From: Branchipolynoe longqiensis
Taxonomy: Eukaryota; Annelida; Polychaeta; Phyllodocida; Polynoidae
Reading direction: 5' to 3'
DNA length: 64,000 bases
Assembly (NCBI GenBank): GCA_030323885.1
Contig: CM059192.1
Coordinates: forward strand, 68,545,890-68,609,889
In this document: positions 22,070 through 33,835 of the stretch, in pieces
Layout of the letters: every line of letters starts with the position of its first letter
How positions within the stretch are numbered: the first letter of the stretch is position 1
Translations under genes and position numbers: made by a program
Notes under the pieces: model-generated
The model's database searches: none
What the model was told of the DNA's origin: nothing
The model's input: only the letters and a program-made list of their open reading frames with translations

Positions 22070-22705
22070 TGGTTGGGGTTTTACGTCCTAGCAACATCTA
22101 GTCATATCAGAACGGGTACCGACTTGTGACAGTGCACACTCATGGCAACTTTATAGTGCTGCTCCACTGAGAGATCATACCACTGGCACGATGACCCAAT
22201 ATCCCACTCAGTCACATTATCCTGATACTGAGCAAAGACCCTATAATAGTAAGACGCTCACTCCCTATCTCTCCCATAAATTTCGCAGTGCCACCTTGTG
22301 GTGGGTTTGATCAGCCCAGCTGCTGGTTGGTGTTTCACATGTAAACACGTACAATTATATTATACATGAGATAGGTAAGTATGAATACACATCAATATGA
22401 AAATGCTATGAACAAATACACATCATCATCAGCATCATCATCAGCATCGCCATCATCACACATCTTTCACATCCATATATACATTTATATATATAATATA
22501 GCACATGTTTAACCAAGAGAACAGCCAGCGCACCAAGTGGTGGGTTTGATCATTTTGATTACACAGTACAGGCTGAGTGAGCCGTCTTAGTATTATATGG
22601 TCTTTGTACTGAGCTAACCAGTCCTTGCCGGAATATATTGCCGAGCGCCAGGCTAGGTAATGACAAGTATAAATTTTGTACGTCATCGGTTTGACTCGGC
22701 CGGGA
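22070..22705 (-). repeat. SINE-A split by a hAT-like element
   Basis: The tail and body (22070-22232) and the rest of the body and start of the head (22607-22705) join without gap at TACTGAG once the inserted element is removed. Confidence 0.85.
22233..22606. mobile_element. hAT-like non-autonomous element inserted in SINE-A
   Basis: About 30-bp TIRs (CAAAGACC-TATAATA-TAAGACG ... CTCACTC) in inverted form at both ends. The SINE sequence TACTGAG is duplicated on both sides (22226-22232 and 22607-22613). The interior has CATCAT repeats and no coding capacity. Confidence 0.85.
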
Positions 22706-22736
22706 AATGTGTCTATTTTGGTACATTCATTCATTA

Positions 22737-23073
22737 AAGCTGCATTGTCTGATGAAAGTATAAAATTGTTAAACCCAAAACATTTACACAAATGTTATCC
22801 TACATATCCAACTTAGATAATGGTGCAGTTATTAAGCATGTGTTGCTGCATAAGAGATACTAAGCCAATTTAATGGAACATGTTACTGATGAAGCTTATG
22901 GCGTCAAAGTTTTGACATGCTTGCCAAAATTACTTAGCCATGTTTGCACTTCAGATATATCTCCAAAGTTAGTTCCTTCAAACCAAAATTAAAGTAAATT
23001 ATACCAATTAATCCAATGCATTTACCTGAGAAAATTGAAAATTTTCAAAACCATCGGACTATACAATTTTAGG
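22737..23073 (-). mobile_element. TIR-2 element
   Basis: AAAGCTGCATTGTCTGATG to CATCGGACTATACAATTTTA. The interior CAGATATATCTCCAAAGTTAG and AAGTAAATTATACC match the other copies (written in part). Confidence 0.75.
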
Positions 23074-23074
23074 C

Positions 23075-23302
23075 AGGTGAACTCATGGCAACTTTATAGT
23101 GCAGTACCACTGGAAAACCAGATCATTGACACCATGACCCGAGTTCACACTCAGTCACCTTATCCTGTGCTAACTAGTCCTTGACCTATCCTAGTAATGC
23201 CAAGCACCAGGCTAGGTAGCGACAAGTATCAATTTTGACTCGGCTGGGTTTCGAATTGGCGACCTTCCACACAGGAAGTCGATTCGGCCACCACGTCCGG
23301 TG
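23075..23302 (-). repeat. SINE-A, tail missing
   Basis: Body ACTTTATAGTGCAGTACC through head GTTTCGAATTGGCGACC and the A-box end GATTCGGCCACCACGTCCGG. Confidence 0.85.
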
Positions 23303-23576
23303 ACATAAACAGCAAACCTGACCTGCTGGGTACAGGCGGGCACTCTGGGATCAGTCATCACTGGTCCCATTGTGCTGCCCCCAGCATGCACAGCGCATGC
23401 GTGTGGGGAGTTAGACAAGAAAGGACCTCTCTGCTCTGAAGTTTCAAAGTGCTACCTTATAGTAAGTACATGGGCCAAGCTCAGAGCACCCTCATGGACC
23501 ACTTAACATGGACTGGTACCCAAGACCCTCCTCCCCACGCCCCCCACCCAATCGCCCCCAACTACTTTGTGCACAC

Positions 23577-23912
23577 CGGACGCGGTGGCCGAATTGGTAG
23601 AGTGCAGGCTTCCCATGCAGAAGGTCGGGGCCGAGTCAAACCGATGACGTACAAAATTGATACTGACTGATCACTACCTAGCCAGACACTCGGCATTAAT
23701 ATGATATAGCAAGGACTGGTTAGCTCAGTGTCAGGATAATATGACCGAGTGGGATATCAGGTCATGGGTGCTGGCAGCCTGGTCTCCCAGTAGGGCAGCA
23801 CTATGAAGTTGCGATGAGTTTGCACTGTCACAAGTCGGTACCCATCCATCGTGATATGACCTTAGATGTTGCCAGTATGTAAAACTCCAACAAACAAACA
23901 AACAAATAAACA
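23577..23912 (+). repeat. SINE-A, full-length reference copy
   Basis: Head GGTGGCCGAATTGGTAGAG with an A-box match, body CTGGTTAGCTCAGTGTCAGG, and tail GACCTTAGATGTTGCCAG ... AAAACTCCAACAAACAAAC. The B box is damaged (GGTCGGGGCCGAGTC). Confidence 0.9.
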
Positions 23913-24305
23913 AAACCTTCTTACACACAAGACTATGAAGGTCTTCACCAGATGCCCGTGAAACACCGAAGCCTCCATGTGTAGCCCCCCCCCCCCCCGC
24001 CCCGCCCCCTACAGTTCTATGAGCTGTGAGGTTCCTTACTGATGGGTGCGCGTCCAATACTGTGGTTCACGTGTACAGTTTACACACAGGGTAGATTTCA
24101 GGAGAAATGTGTACTGAGGCAGACGACAATTACCACGTTCGGTAACTAACATCATATAGTGAACGCCACAGGTTTAAAAAAAATTAATTATCTACTCCCC
24201 GATTAAGTTTTCCCTACAGCCTAATGGAACCGTTAACAAAAACGCAAATAGGTGTGATGCGATGAAACCTACTGTGCACAGTACCTTTACATCGAAATAT
24301 GTAAA
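23913..24305. other. Non-coding spacer with a C run
   Basis: A C run at about 23985-23998. No gene seen. Confidence 0.4.
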
Positions 24306-24713
24306 CATTATGTATATATATAATATATATATTATATATAATATATTATTCTATATATATACACATATATACACACACCCATATATGAGAATATGCATAT
24401 ACATATTTATATGGAGTATTATGAATTATGCTAGTATAAAGGACGGAGAAAGAATATTATTTTTTCATCAGGTAGGGCGATTGTCCCTTGCCAGAGAGAC
24501 TATTAAAGACTCAGCCCAACTCACGTATTATCTTTTTGTTATTCCCGGAGTAAGCCTTTATATAAGTATTTATTTAAGTATTTACCAAAGTTTTTATATA
24601 AGTATATATGTATAATTGCCACAATAGGCTAGTATATATACACACATAATATATAATATACATAACATACATAATATACATAATATGTATAATATATATA
24701 TATACTTATGGGG
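24306..24713. repeat. AT-rich microsatellite region
   Basis: TATATAATATATATTATAT tracts at 24310-24380 and 24635-24705, plus a TATAAGTATTTATT-type stretch near 24560. No coding signal. Confidence 0.7.
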
Positions 24714-24755
24714 AAGTACCATGTGCTATATATATATATATAGCACATGGTACTT
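24714..24755. repeat. Perfect 42-bp palindrome
   Basis: AAGTACCATGTGCTA on the left and TAGCACATGGTACTT on the right, joined by a TA run, so the whole block equals its own reverse complement. It directly precedes the TACA array. Confidence 0.9.
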
Positions 24756-24784
24756 ATAGTCTTACACATACACACACTACTTGT

Positions 24785-25245
24785 GCACATTACACACAGA
24801 TACATACATACATACATGTATACAAACATGCATGCGTGCATGCATGCATACATACACACATACATACACACATACATACATGCATGCATACACACATACA
24901 TACACACACATACATACATGCATGCATGCATACATACATACACACATACATACACACATACATACATACTTACATACATACATGCATACATGCATGCATG
25001 CATACATACACACATACACACATGCATACATGCATGCATACATACACACATACATACACACATACATACAGACACATACACATGCATACATACATACATG
25101 CATACATACATGAATGCATGCATACATACACACACATACACACACATACATACATGCATGCATACATACATACATACATACATCCATACATACATACATA
25201 CATACATACATACATACATACATACATACATACATACATACATAG
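24785..25245. repeat. TACA/TGCA tetranucleotide microsatellite
   Basis: About 460 bp of ACATACATGCATGCATAC-type repeats, purest (CATA) at 25150-25245. The 4-bp unit has no stop in most frames, which explains the long Tyr/Met/Cys/His frames on both strands; these are not genes. Confidence 0.95.
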
Positions 25246-26244
25246 ACAGACCGAGGCGCGCACAACTGCACACCCACGCGCTCACATACACCCACACACA
25301 CCTCACTTCCCCCATCCCCTCCATTGCAGTTCAGTGCGCATGTCTGACCGAGGCATCGCTTCCTGTGCTCTGTTAAGCATTGTGAAATGTTCCAGGCAAG
25401 CTAAGAAAGTATAACAAACAAACGACAAATAATTTAAAAAAGATGTAATAACTAAAAAATTTTTTTTTAAAGAATATCGCACTCCAAAAAAACAACATGC
25501 AACTCAGGCTAAAAGAAAATATTACAAAACGTACGGAGGATGGTTGGCAAAAGGCCACATGGTCCCGAGGCTATGGTATTAACACGACCTGAGTCACTTT
25601 TCAAAAACAGCCCCTGCCTAGATTTGGCTGCAAGCTCTGAGTGGTTGTGCTCCAGAAATGTACTTTTAGTTTTACAATGAAACATTTCCACCACCAACCC
25701 TCCCTCTGACGGCAGTGGCGAGAACTAATGTTGTGTGTGGGTAGCAGCTTCACGGTGTGGCATGCTCTGTGGAAAATATCTTATAGTAGAGGATGTCTCT
25801 CACCAACCTGCCCTCTGGCGGCAGGGACAAGAAGTACTGGTGATGGGTAGTGTGAAAGTACAACGTCTGAACACTTTGACTTCTGGATACTGAATGGTTT
25901 ATTCACGGCCTAGGGCTCGCTTGACCCGCCGGCTAAACTTTCCATGACGTCATCTCATTAGCATATTCCTTTGTCTCAAACTCTGAATCCCGTTAACATA
26001 TATTAGCCACACACATATACGTCTATTACGCATATATCACAGGTAGCACCTGACTGCGCATGCATGCTCCACGGAAAAGGTCAATAATTAGCGTTGTGAC
26101 AGTGTCAATGTTCTGCCAAGTCATACAAGTTAATTTGAGCATATGGGGCACAGTAATCGAACGATGCTGAGTTGAGTTGACTTTTATTTAATCACAAATA
26201 TGTAGAAAGGTAACTGTATGGATTCACCAAGGGGGGATCTTCCA
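25246..26244. other. Non-coding, no recognised element
   Basis: A loosely repeated block (CCACCAACC-TCCCTCTGACGG and CACCAACCTGCCCTCTGGCGG, 25690 and 25801) is the only structure seen. Confidence 0.45.
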
Positions 26245-26955
26245 GCCGAGCAGACCAGACGGGTTGACTGAATGATTGAGCGTCCGTCTCCCGTTTTGGT
26301 AGATCAATGGATTCGAACCCATGGGTTGAACCCTGGTCGAGTCAAACCAATGACTTAAAGATTTATACTTGTCGCTTCCTAGCCAGGACCTAAAAAACTC
26401 AAACAGCCGAACAACTAACGCTACATTAAATTAAAGTACTTATACTTATGCAAAACACGTTGTTATAACAAATCAGCAATTGAAATATTTACCTAGAATC
26501 AGATATGTCCCTGGATGACCATGGCATTAGATATAATTAAACTGAGGTGACTCTTTTTTTAAAACCTTAACAAATAAAAAGCACAAAAAGAAACCACCAA
26601 GAAAAACACAGAAACTGACCTACTTGGATGTTGTTATTTGTATATTTAAGTAGATGCTGACACATATTAAACAGATGGCACACATATTCACGGTGGTGCA
26701 ATGTAAACCTGCACACCATAGGCCACCTTTCAGTGCCTACATACTTGTCGCTTCCTAGCCTGGCGCTCAGCATTACTAGGATAGGGCAAGGACTGGTTGG
26801 CTCAGTGTCAGGATAATGTGAGATATGGGGTCATGGTGATGGTGGTCTCCCAGTGAGGCAACAATATCAAAATTGCTATGAGTGTGCATTGTCACAAGTC
26901 AGTACCCGTCCTGATATGACCTTAGATGTTGCCAGGATGTAAAGCTCCAACAAGA
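26245..26955 (+). repeat. SINE-A head and body/tail separated by 350 bp
   Basis: The head piece 26245-26385 (two B-box-like GATTCGAACCC blocks) ends at TTGTCGCTTCCTAGCC; the body/tail piece 26738-26955 restarts with the same CTTGTCGCTTCCTAGCC. This is either one SINE split by an insertion with a roughly 20-bp target duplication, or two fragments. Confidence 0.7.
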
Positions 26956-27215
26956 ATGTATTTCAAATAGAAAGCGATGGAACTCAGTGACCAGACTGCG
27001 TGCCAGCAACCACGTGTGTATATATGAATCATAATTGTATGCATACAACCTGTAGTTTTATGTTAAAATAATTCAAACTCAAGAAGAATTCAACTTCAGG
27101 TCAAGAGGGGAGAAGTTGGGAGTTGGTTTTGTTGTTGCCTTTAGCATTCTCATGTCGAACATGACACAATTCTTTCGAAGTGAGGAAATATTTCACATGT
27201 ATGTGTCTACATAAA
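26956..27215. other. Non-coding spacer
   Basis: No element recognised. Confidence 0.4.
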
Positions 27216-27345
27216 AAATTATGTATGTATGTATGTGTGTATGTATGTGTGTATGTATGTATGTATGTATGTATGTATGTATGTATGTATGTATGTATGT
27301 ATGTATGTATGTATGTATGTATGTATGTATGTATGTATGTATAAG
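27216..27345. repeat. GTAT microsatellite
   Basis: About 30 units of GTAT/TATG, continuing less pure to about 27400. Confidence 0.95.
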
Positions 27346-27414
27346 TAAGTCTGTGTGTATGTATTTATGTGTTTATGTATGTATGCATGTTTGTATGCAT
27401 ACCAGTGGACTGTT

Positions 27415-27690
27415 TGTTGTTGCCGTCTGAGCAACATCTAATGTCAAATCAGGATGGGTATCGACTTGTGAGGAGAGTGCACACTCATAGTCATAGCCAT
27501 ATTATAGTCTTGCCTGACTGGAAGACTAAGCCACCAGCACCATGACGCAACACCCCACTCAGTCACATTATCCTGATACTGAGCTAACCAATCATTGCCC
27601 GATCCTAGTAATGCCGACTGCCAGGCTAGGTAGCGATAATTATCAATTTTGTAAGTCATTGGTTTGACCCGATCAGGGATTGACCCTATG
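27415..27690 (-). repeat. SINE-A, head partly lost
   Basis: Tail GAGCAACATCTAATGTC, body CAGTCACATTATCCTGATAC, then TTGGTTTGACCCGATC, where the head breaks off. Confidence 0.8.
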
Positions 27691-27889
27691 AGTATGACCT
27701 CATAAGGGGAAAGCCAGCCAGGGCTCTTACCTACCTGTCCGGTGTACTAGTATGTACTGTTGCCAGTCACCATAGCACAGTCAGGAGCCTGTCTAATAAT
27801 GGTTTTGTCTACACCAACATCGGTATCTCTGAAGTGATCTATTGTGCGTAGCCTTCTCTAGTCCCAGCTCATCTACTGGTCCGATTTTC

Positions 27890-28200
27890 AGTCTGTCTGT
27901 CTGTCTGTCCCTCCCTCCCCCTTCTGTCTGTTTCTCCCCCCTCTCCAGCTCTCTGTTCCCTCATCCCCTCTATCTATCTCCCTCCCTCTATCTCTCTCCC
28001 TTTCTGTATGTCTCTCTCTGTCTGTCTCCCCCCCCCCCTTCTCCTTCTTTCTATGTCTCTGTCTGTCTGTCTCTCCATCCGTCTCCCATCTCTGTCTCTA
28101 CCCCTGTCTGTCTACCACTCCCTCCATCTGTTTCTGTCTGTCGCTCCCTCTCTCTTCCTCTCTCCCCTGTCTCTCTCACACAAACACATACACACATATA
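27890..28200. repeat. Pyrimidine-rich CTGT/CTCC microsatellite
   Basis: Repeated CTGTCTGTCTGTCCCTCCC and CTCTCTCCC units. The Ser/Leu-rich open frames across it are compositional. Confidence 0.9.
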
Positions 28201-28647
28201 TATTACACACACAATCCACCCCACCCATTGTCTCTGTTATCTCACCAAGAACCATCCATCCATCCATCATGTCAAAACAAGCCACAATGGGTACTTAGCA
28301 ACCGATCCCATCATCATTGTTTGGGCCATCAAGCACAAGAAAAGGTCACTTTTAGTTGTATTACATTAATAAATCGTCTGCTGCATTTTAAACAAATTTT
28401 TGGATCACAAACTCTAAGTAAACCAAGAGGGAAATTTCTCCTCCATTGAAAAACCTCAGTTTAAGAGTAATTTGCGAGTAAAAGCCTTCAGTGACAGCAG
28501 ACGACATTAGAGCATGATCCATTACGAGGCTGCACACGAGGCAGCAGTGTTCGAAATCACTGTCGGCCGAAGCCTATTTCCCAGGCGATATCTCAAAATG
28601 TACCTTAAGTGTGCTAAATGAGAACAATTTCTCAGCACTCTGCAGGC
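28201..28647. other. Non-coding spacer
   Basis: A short CATC run near 28256. No gene seen. Confidence 0.4.
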
Positions 28648-28970
28648 ACCGGACGTGGCGGCCAAGTCGGTAGAGCACATGCTTCTCACAGGGGAAGGTC
28701 AGGAGTTCGATATCTGGTCGAGTAAAACCAATGACATACAAAATTGATACATGTCAGTTATTGTCACTACCTAGCCTTGCACTTGGCATTACTAGGATAG
28801 GGCAAGGACTGGTTAGCTCTGTATCACGATAATGCGGCTCAGTCGGATATCGGGTCATGTAGGTCACGGTGTCAGCTGCTAGAGTGGTGCATCACCATAG
28901 TCACCATGAGTGTACACTGTCGCAAGTCGCTACCCGTCCTGATATGACCTTAGATGTTGCCAGGACAGAT
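28648..28970 (+). repeat. SINE-A, full length, tail-to-tail with the next copy
   Basis: Head GGCGGCCAAGTCGGTAGAGC with B-box GGAGTTCGATATC, through tail GACCTTAGATGTTGCCAGG. Confidence 0.9.
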
Positions 28971-28974
28971 TTTG

Positions 28975-29277
28975 TTGGAGTTTTATGTCTCAGCAACAGT
29001 TATGGCCATATCAGGACAGGTACCTACATGCAACAGTGTGCACTCATGGCGACTTTATAGTGCTGCCCCACTGGGAGACCAAGGCACTGGCACCATGATC
29101 CAATATCCCAGACAGATTATCCTGATACTCTGTTAACCAGTCCATAGCTTATCCTATTAATGCCAAATGTCAGGCTAGGTATCAATTTTTTAAGTCAGTG
29201 GTTTGACTAGGCTGGGATAACTCCCAACCTTCCACACGGGAAGTCAGCACTCTATCGATTCGGCCAACACATCCGAT
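28975..29277 (-). repeat. SINE-A, full length, inverted partner
   Basis: Starts with tail TTGGAGTTTTATGTC and ends with head ATCGATTCGGCCAACAC. With the previous copy it makes a 630-bp imperfect inverted repeat. Confidence 0.9.
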
Positions 29278-29356
29278 CCATGTTAGATGTCGAATCAATC
29301 GTGGATTAATATGAAACTAGACGAAAACAAAAATCTGTTTTTCCGGCTCAGGTTAT

Positions 29357-30041
29357 GGTGCTGTCACATTACGATGCATCGTGCAAACATACGTCGACGT
29401 ATGTGATTTTTTGTAGCTACGTCGTGATACGTCGTTATGCGTTAGGCATGTGTTAGGCGCTAGTTGGTATATGTCAATGTACGTCGACGTTCGTTGAGAT
29501 ATGGTGTCGCACGTCAGGGGGTCGGCAAAGTTCTGTGCATGCACAAAACTTTCGACGCACGACAATGTGTGGATTTTACGTCCGCCGTACGTTATGTAAG
29601 CGCTAGGCGTACGTCAATGTACGTTAAACATACGTTAGTCAAACGTTGTTCACTACGTTGCCCTACTTTAAAGGCAGTGGGAATGTACAGTCCACGTACT
29701 GACAACGTATGGATAATGTACACCTAACGTACGTCTAATGTATGTTTAGTGTTTCTCCAGCATGTCTTGACGTATGTAACGTATGACCCGTAGAATGATT
29801 GAATAATATATATAACGTTCGCAGGCGTTCTGTGAACATAACATGAGCGTAATTCAAGCATTTTTCGCCAGGAGATACGTTAGCCAGACGTTGGTCATAC
29901 ATTGGCCATACGCTGTGTATACGGTATGTATACGTCCAACTTTGCCCCCAATGGCGAAAAGTTTTACGCTTCTCGACGTAAAAAAGTGATTTTACCCGTT
30001 GGCGGCGCACTGGCGAGATGCGTCGTAATGTGACAGGGCCA
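29357..30041. mobile_element. TIR-5 element, ACGT-rich interior
   Basis: Ends TGG-GCTGTCACATTACGA and TCGTAATGTGACAGGGCCA, flanked by TTA on each side (29353-29355 and 30042-30044). That suits PIF/Harbinger-type insertion. The interior is full of TACGTCGACGTA-like words in both orientations. Confidence 0.75.
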
Positions 30042-30234
30042 TTAATCTCTCATCCATTTTCCAGAGGTCGGTCTGAACGGCAGAAACACAATGTTAAATA
30101 TTTATTACACAATTCTGTTTTTGTGTACACCAGCTAAAGACAAATTAGTTAGTTCATTAATTCATTACATCAAAGCTCAACGCTGCTTAGCTGAATCAAG
30201 TACCAAGGTTACTGGTTGGTACATTGTTGTTTGA

Positions 30235-30474
30235 AGTTGTATAGTCCGATGGTTTTGAGCTTGTGTCATTATGTTCAATAAATATATTAGATTATTATAA
30301 TCTCCTTTACTTTATTTTGAAGTAACTTTGATTTTAAATGGCTAATTTTTAGAGACATTAGAAGTAAGTGCAAATGTGGACAATAAACGTGGGCTCCCAT
30401 GTCAAAATTGTATTATAAGCTTAAGCAGTAACACTTACTAACAGTTCCTGTTAAATTGATTTAATAGACTACAT
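30235..30474 (+). repeat. TIR-2 fragment
   Basis: GTATAGTCCGATGGTTTTG and TTTGATTTTAAATGGC match the left part of TIR-2. It is cut by the TIR-7 element on its right. Confidence 0.65.
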
Positions 30475-31056
30475 CACGGTTCCAGCGGTGCGGTGCATTG
30501 TGGGATGCACCAGAGCAAAACAACCCCCCCAGAAGGACATGGCACATGCTAATACACTGGGTGCAGCTATGAAATGTGTTAGTTTCAGCTCATCTCAGCT
30601 CTTGTTTGAAACATAGAATACCAACTAAAAAAATATATATAATAAATTAAGATATTAATCTTTTATCCAGCATTGCATTTACATCAATATAATCAGCACA
30701 TCTTATGCCATGTGCATTTAGATTTAGAAAGATCTAGGCACTCAGACTAGTGTTAGAGCCATAGCTAGAGTACTCAATGCATTGTCAATGGCAGTGAGCA
30801 ATCTCCATACAGAAAAAGTAAAATATTGATCAAACTACACCACCTAGAGACAAACCGCTTGGAACACATATAGAAAACCTGGTTAACAAAAAGATTATAT
30901 TAGATTTATAAGGTTAGGGTTTTGGATTTCTGTTATTTTTTTAATAAAACTGATGTTTTTCACTGCGCGCTTTGGCAGACTCAATGGCCGTATGCCTTTG
31001 CTTTGCTCCCAACGCCGTTTTCAGCGCATGTGCAGTCGGAACCGTGATGTAGTCTA
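30475..31056. mobile_element. TIR-7 element
   Basis: TAGACTACATCACGGTTCC is inverted at the right end (GGAACCGTGATGTAGTCTA). Right of centre (30775-30985) it has one minus-strand copy of the core module. A second copy of this element is at 43461-44211. Confidence 0.85.
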
Positions 31057-31181
31057 TACAGCCACTAGTATCTAACTTATATATCTGGAGTCAAATCTAG
31101 ATAAAAAGTGCTTTGGTTTGGAAAAGTTGGTGATTTTGTTAGACTTCACAACTTTACTTAGGGAACCCAGAAATTAGAATA

Positions 31182-31376
31182 CAGTATAACCTCTCTAACC
31201 GACCACCTCCACAGATCGACCACTTCCCCATATCTATCGCTTTATTTGGGTCACAAACAATTGCCTATACAATACCATTGTAACGATTAAAAAAAAACTA
31301 AACCAAGCACCTCCCTAAATGGACCATTTAAAGTCGGTCCGGTCCGATGGTCGGTCGATTTAGAGAGGTTTTACTG
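31182..31376 (-). mobile_element. TIR-1 element, intact
   Basis: CAGTATAACCTCTCTAACC to TTTAGAGAGGTTTTACTG with TA on both sides. Confidence 0.9.
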
Positions 31377-31837
31377 TAGTTTGTGCGTGTCAAAATGCAA
31401 AGTAGTAGCAACACCGGTCAAACGGCATTAGTCCAGTTAGCGATGAATGATATATGATCTTATATGGTATAGGAAATGGCAGCGTTTAGTCTAGGTAGTC
31501 CAGTGACCTACTTGGACCTTGTGGAAAGAATCATGGTAATACGGTATATTATTGCACCCTTGGCATATTGCAAAGCCTATTATTGCATGTGCGTTGCTTT
31601 GATACAGAGAATGCCTTCTGCTCAGACGTAAGACACGAGGACAATATGGAGCCGCTAGAATATAGTACCGCTAGATACCACTTGGGGGTGCCACAATAAC
31701 CAAAAAGCTTTGTACACTGTGCAAAATATTGCACATACTTGTCGGCGTCATAATAGTCCTTGTAGTGATTTCAAATGGGCCTCAACCAGCCATGTGTAAC
31801 TACGCCATATGTAAACGCTGTGCCTTTCAATTATGAC
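31377..31837. other. Non-coding spacer
   Basis: TACCGCTAGATACCACTTGG (31671) recurs at 33107, so a short dispersed repeat is present. Nothing else is recognised. Confidence 0.45.
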
Positions 31838-32055
31838 GGGATGGCCGAATGAGTTAGAGCATCCATCCCCCATGTCGATAGATCATGGGTTCGCACCCTG
31901 GTCGAGTCAAACCAATGACTTAAAAATTGATACTTGTCACTTCCTAGCTAGGCGCTCGGCATTATTGGGATAGGGCAAGGAGCAGTGGAATGAGGAAGAC
32001 CAATCGTCCATGATTGAAATTTTCCCTGCCTAAACAACAAATGTACCCCAAAAAA
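31838..32055 (+). repeat. SINE-A' copy
   Basis: Head GGATGGCCGAATGAGTTAG, B-box GGGTTCGCACCC, then the variant body GGGCAAGGAGCAGTGG ... GACCAATCGTCCATG. Confidence 0.8.
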
Positions 32056-32089
32056 CCAACAACCCTGATTGAATTTCCATTTTGTCACT

Positions 32090-32510
32090 ACTGTCCGTTC
32101 AATCACCAACTATAATCACTGCACTTCTTTCCCTTCAATCTCCAAGTACGATCACTGCTCTCCTCTTTTCAATCACCAAGTACAATCACAACTGTCACTT
32201 CCCTTCAATCACCAAGTACAAGCACAGCTCTCCTCTCTTCAATCACCAAGTGCAATGACAACTCTCATTTCCCTTCAATCACCAAGTACAATCACAACTC
32301 TCCCCACCCTTTAATCACCAAGTACAATCACAACACTCATTTCCCTTCAATCACCAAGTACAATCACAACTCTCCTCTTCTTTCAATCACCAAGTACAAC
32401 AACCACTCTTCTCTCCATGTAATCACCAATCACAAAGTATAATCGCTGCTCTTCTCCATGCAATCACCAATCACCAAATACAATCAGTACTCTCCTCTAC
32501 CTCCAATCTC
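32090..32510. repeat. Minisatellite, about 33-38 bp unit
   Basis: About a dozen imperfect units of TTCAATCACCAAGTACAATC plus CACTCTC/CCTCTC-type spacers. Confidence 0.85.
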
Positions 32511-32602
32511 CAGTCTGTTCTTACGCAGCTCTGACCCACTGTTTGCTTGCTACATTGTGGCTATATTCACATGCAGTGCAACACAACTTGTCCTGTCTCT
32601 CG

Positions 32603-33096
32603 ATGTGTTGCAGTTTCCGCGGTACGCCAGTTTGCCAGGGACACATCGCTTCTGTGCATGTGTCAAAATCGAACAGCATCGTCACTAACCTTATATATTT
32701 AATATAATGTTTTTAGTAAAGATGTTTTCTATATATGTGTACCAAGCGATTTGTTTGTAGGTGGTGTGGTTTTAGAGATATTTCACTTTTTCTGTATTTT
32801 CTGTATGAAGATTGCTCACGACCATTAACAATGCCTTGAGTTTGACGGTACGTGCAGTGCAAAACATTAGTTTTATTCAAAATTAATAGAAATCAAGAAC
32901 CCTAACCATATAAATTTAATATAATCTGTTTGTTGAATATGTTTTCTGTATGTGTGCCAAGCGGTTTGTTTCTCGGTGGTGTAATTTGAGAGATATTTGA
33001 CTTTTTCTGTATGAAGATTTGCTCACGGCCATTGACAATGCATTTGAATGTATGTGTCCCTCGCAAACTGGCGTACCGCGGAAACTGCAACACCGG
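32603..33096. mobile_element. TIR-4 element with two core modules
   Basis: Arms CAGTTTCCGCGGTACGCCAG (32611 on) and its inverse (ending 33087) share 35 bp with one mismatch; the right end closes with AACACCGG. Core modules lie at about 32680-32845 and 32840-33045. Confidence 0.85.
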
Positions 33097-33257
33097 ACCT
33101 CTTGCAGTACCGCTAGATACCACTTGGGGGCGCCACAATCAAAGAGCGCATCTCATCTCAGTGACCATGGTGATTTGACACCTACGCAGAGCATTACCGA
33201 AACAGTCAGACGTTCATGACTAATGAATAAATAATGGTTGGTGCGATCCATGATATG

Positions 33258-33560
33258 CACCGGACGTGGTGGCCAAATCGGTAGAGCGCAGCCTTCCCAT
33301 GCGGACGGTGGGAGTTTGAACTCAACCGAGTCAAACCAATGACAATTGATACTTGTCGCTACCTAGCCTAGAGCTCGTCATTACTAGGATATGGCAAGGA
33401 CTTGTTTGCTCAGTATCAGGATAATGTGACTCAGTGGGAAATGGTGCCGACGGCTCGCTCGCAGTGAGGCAACACAAGAAAATCGCAATGAGCGTGTACT
33501 GTCACAAGTGAGTACTCGTCCTGATATGACCATGTAAATCCCTAACAAACAAACAAAAAA
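33258..33560 (+). repeat. SINE-A, full length
   Basis: Head GGTGGCCAAATCGGTAGAGC through tail GTCCTGATATGACCATG and an AACAAACAAAC end; the tail has a small deletion. Confidence 0.85.
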
Positions 33561-33835
33561 CAAGTTGGTGGTTGATATCGCCTATTATATTTGGTGACAG
33601 AGTCATTTTCCAACATGTCGCCTGACCGGTCACAGTACCGATGCGGAAACATGCGCAGTTTAGGATAACACCACGTGGACACTGCAGGAATTCTCTCCAG
33701 AGGCCTGGGGGCATGTCACACTGGGTGGGCACTATGCTGCTCCGGTCAAGTACTGTACAATATTGAAACAAGAAAATTGGCCGTGCGTAGGCCACTGCCC
33801 AACGACACATGCTGGTCGCCTGGAGCACTGCTCTG
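33561..33835. other. Non-coding spacer
   Basis: GC-balanced sequence with no recognised element or gene. Confidence 0.4.

Noticed and set aside
24629..25414. Long Tyr/Met/Cys and Thr/His-rich frames on both strands
   Set aside because: They lie in a TACA/TGCA tetranucleotide array; the repeat has no stop in most frames, and the peptides only mirror the repeat.
27842..28369. Ser/Leu/Pro-rich frames
   Set aside because: CTGT/CTCC microsatellite composition.
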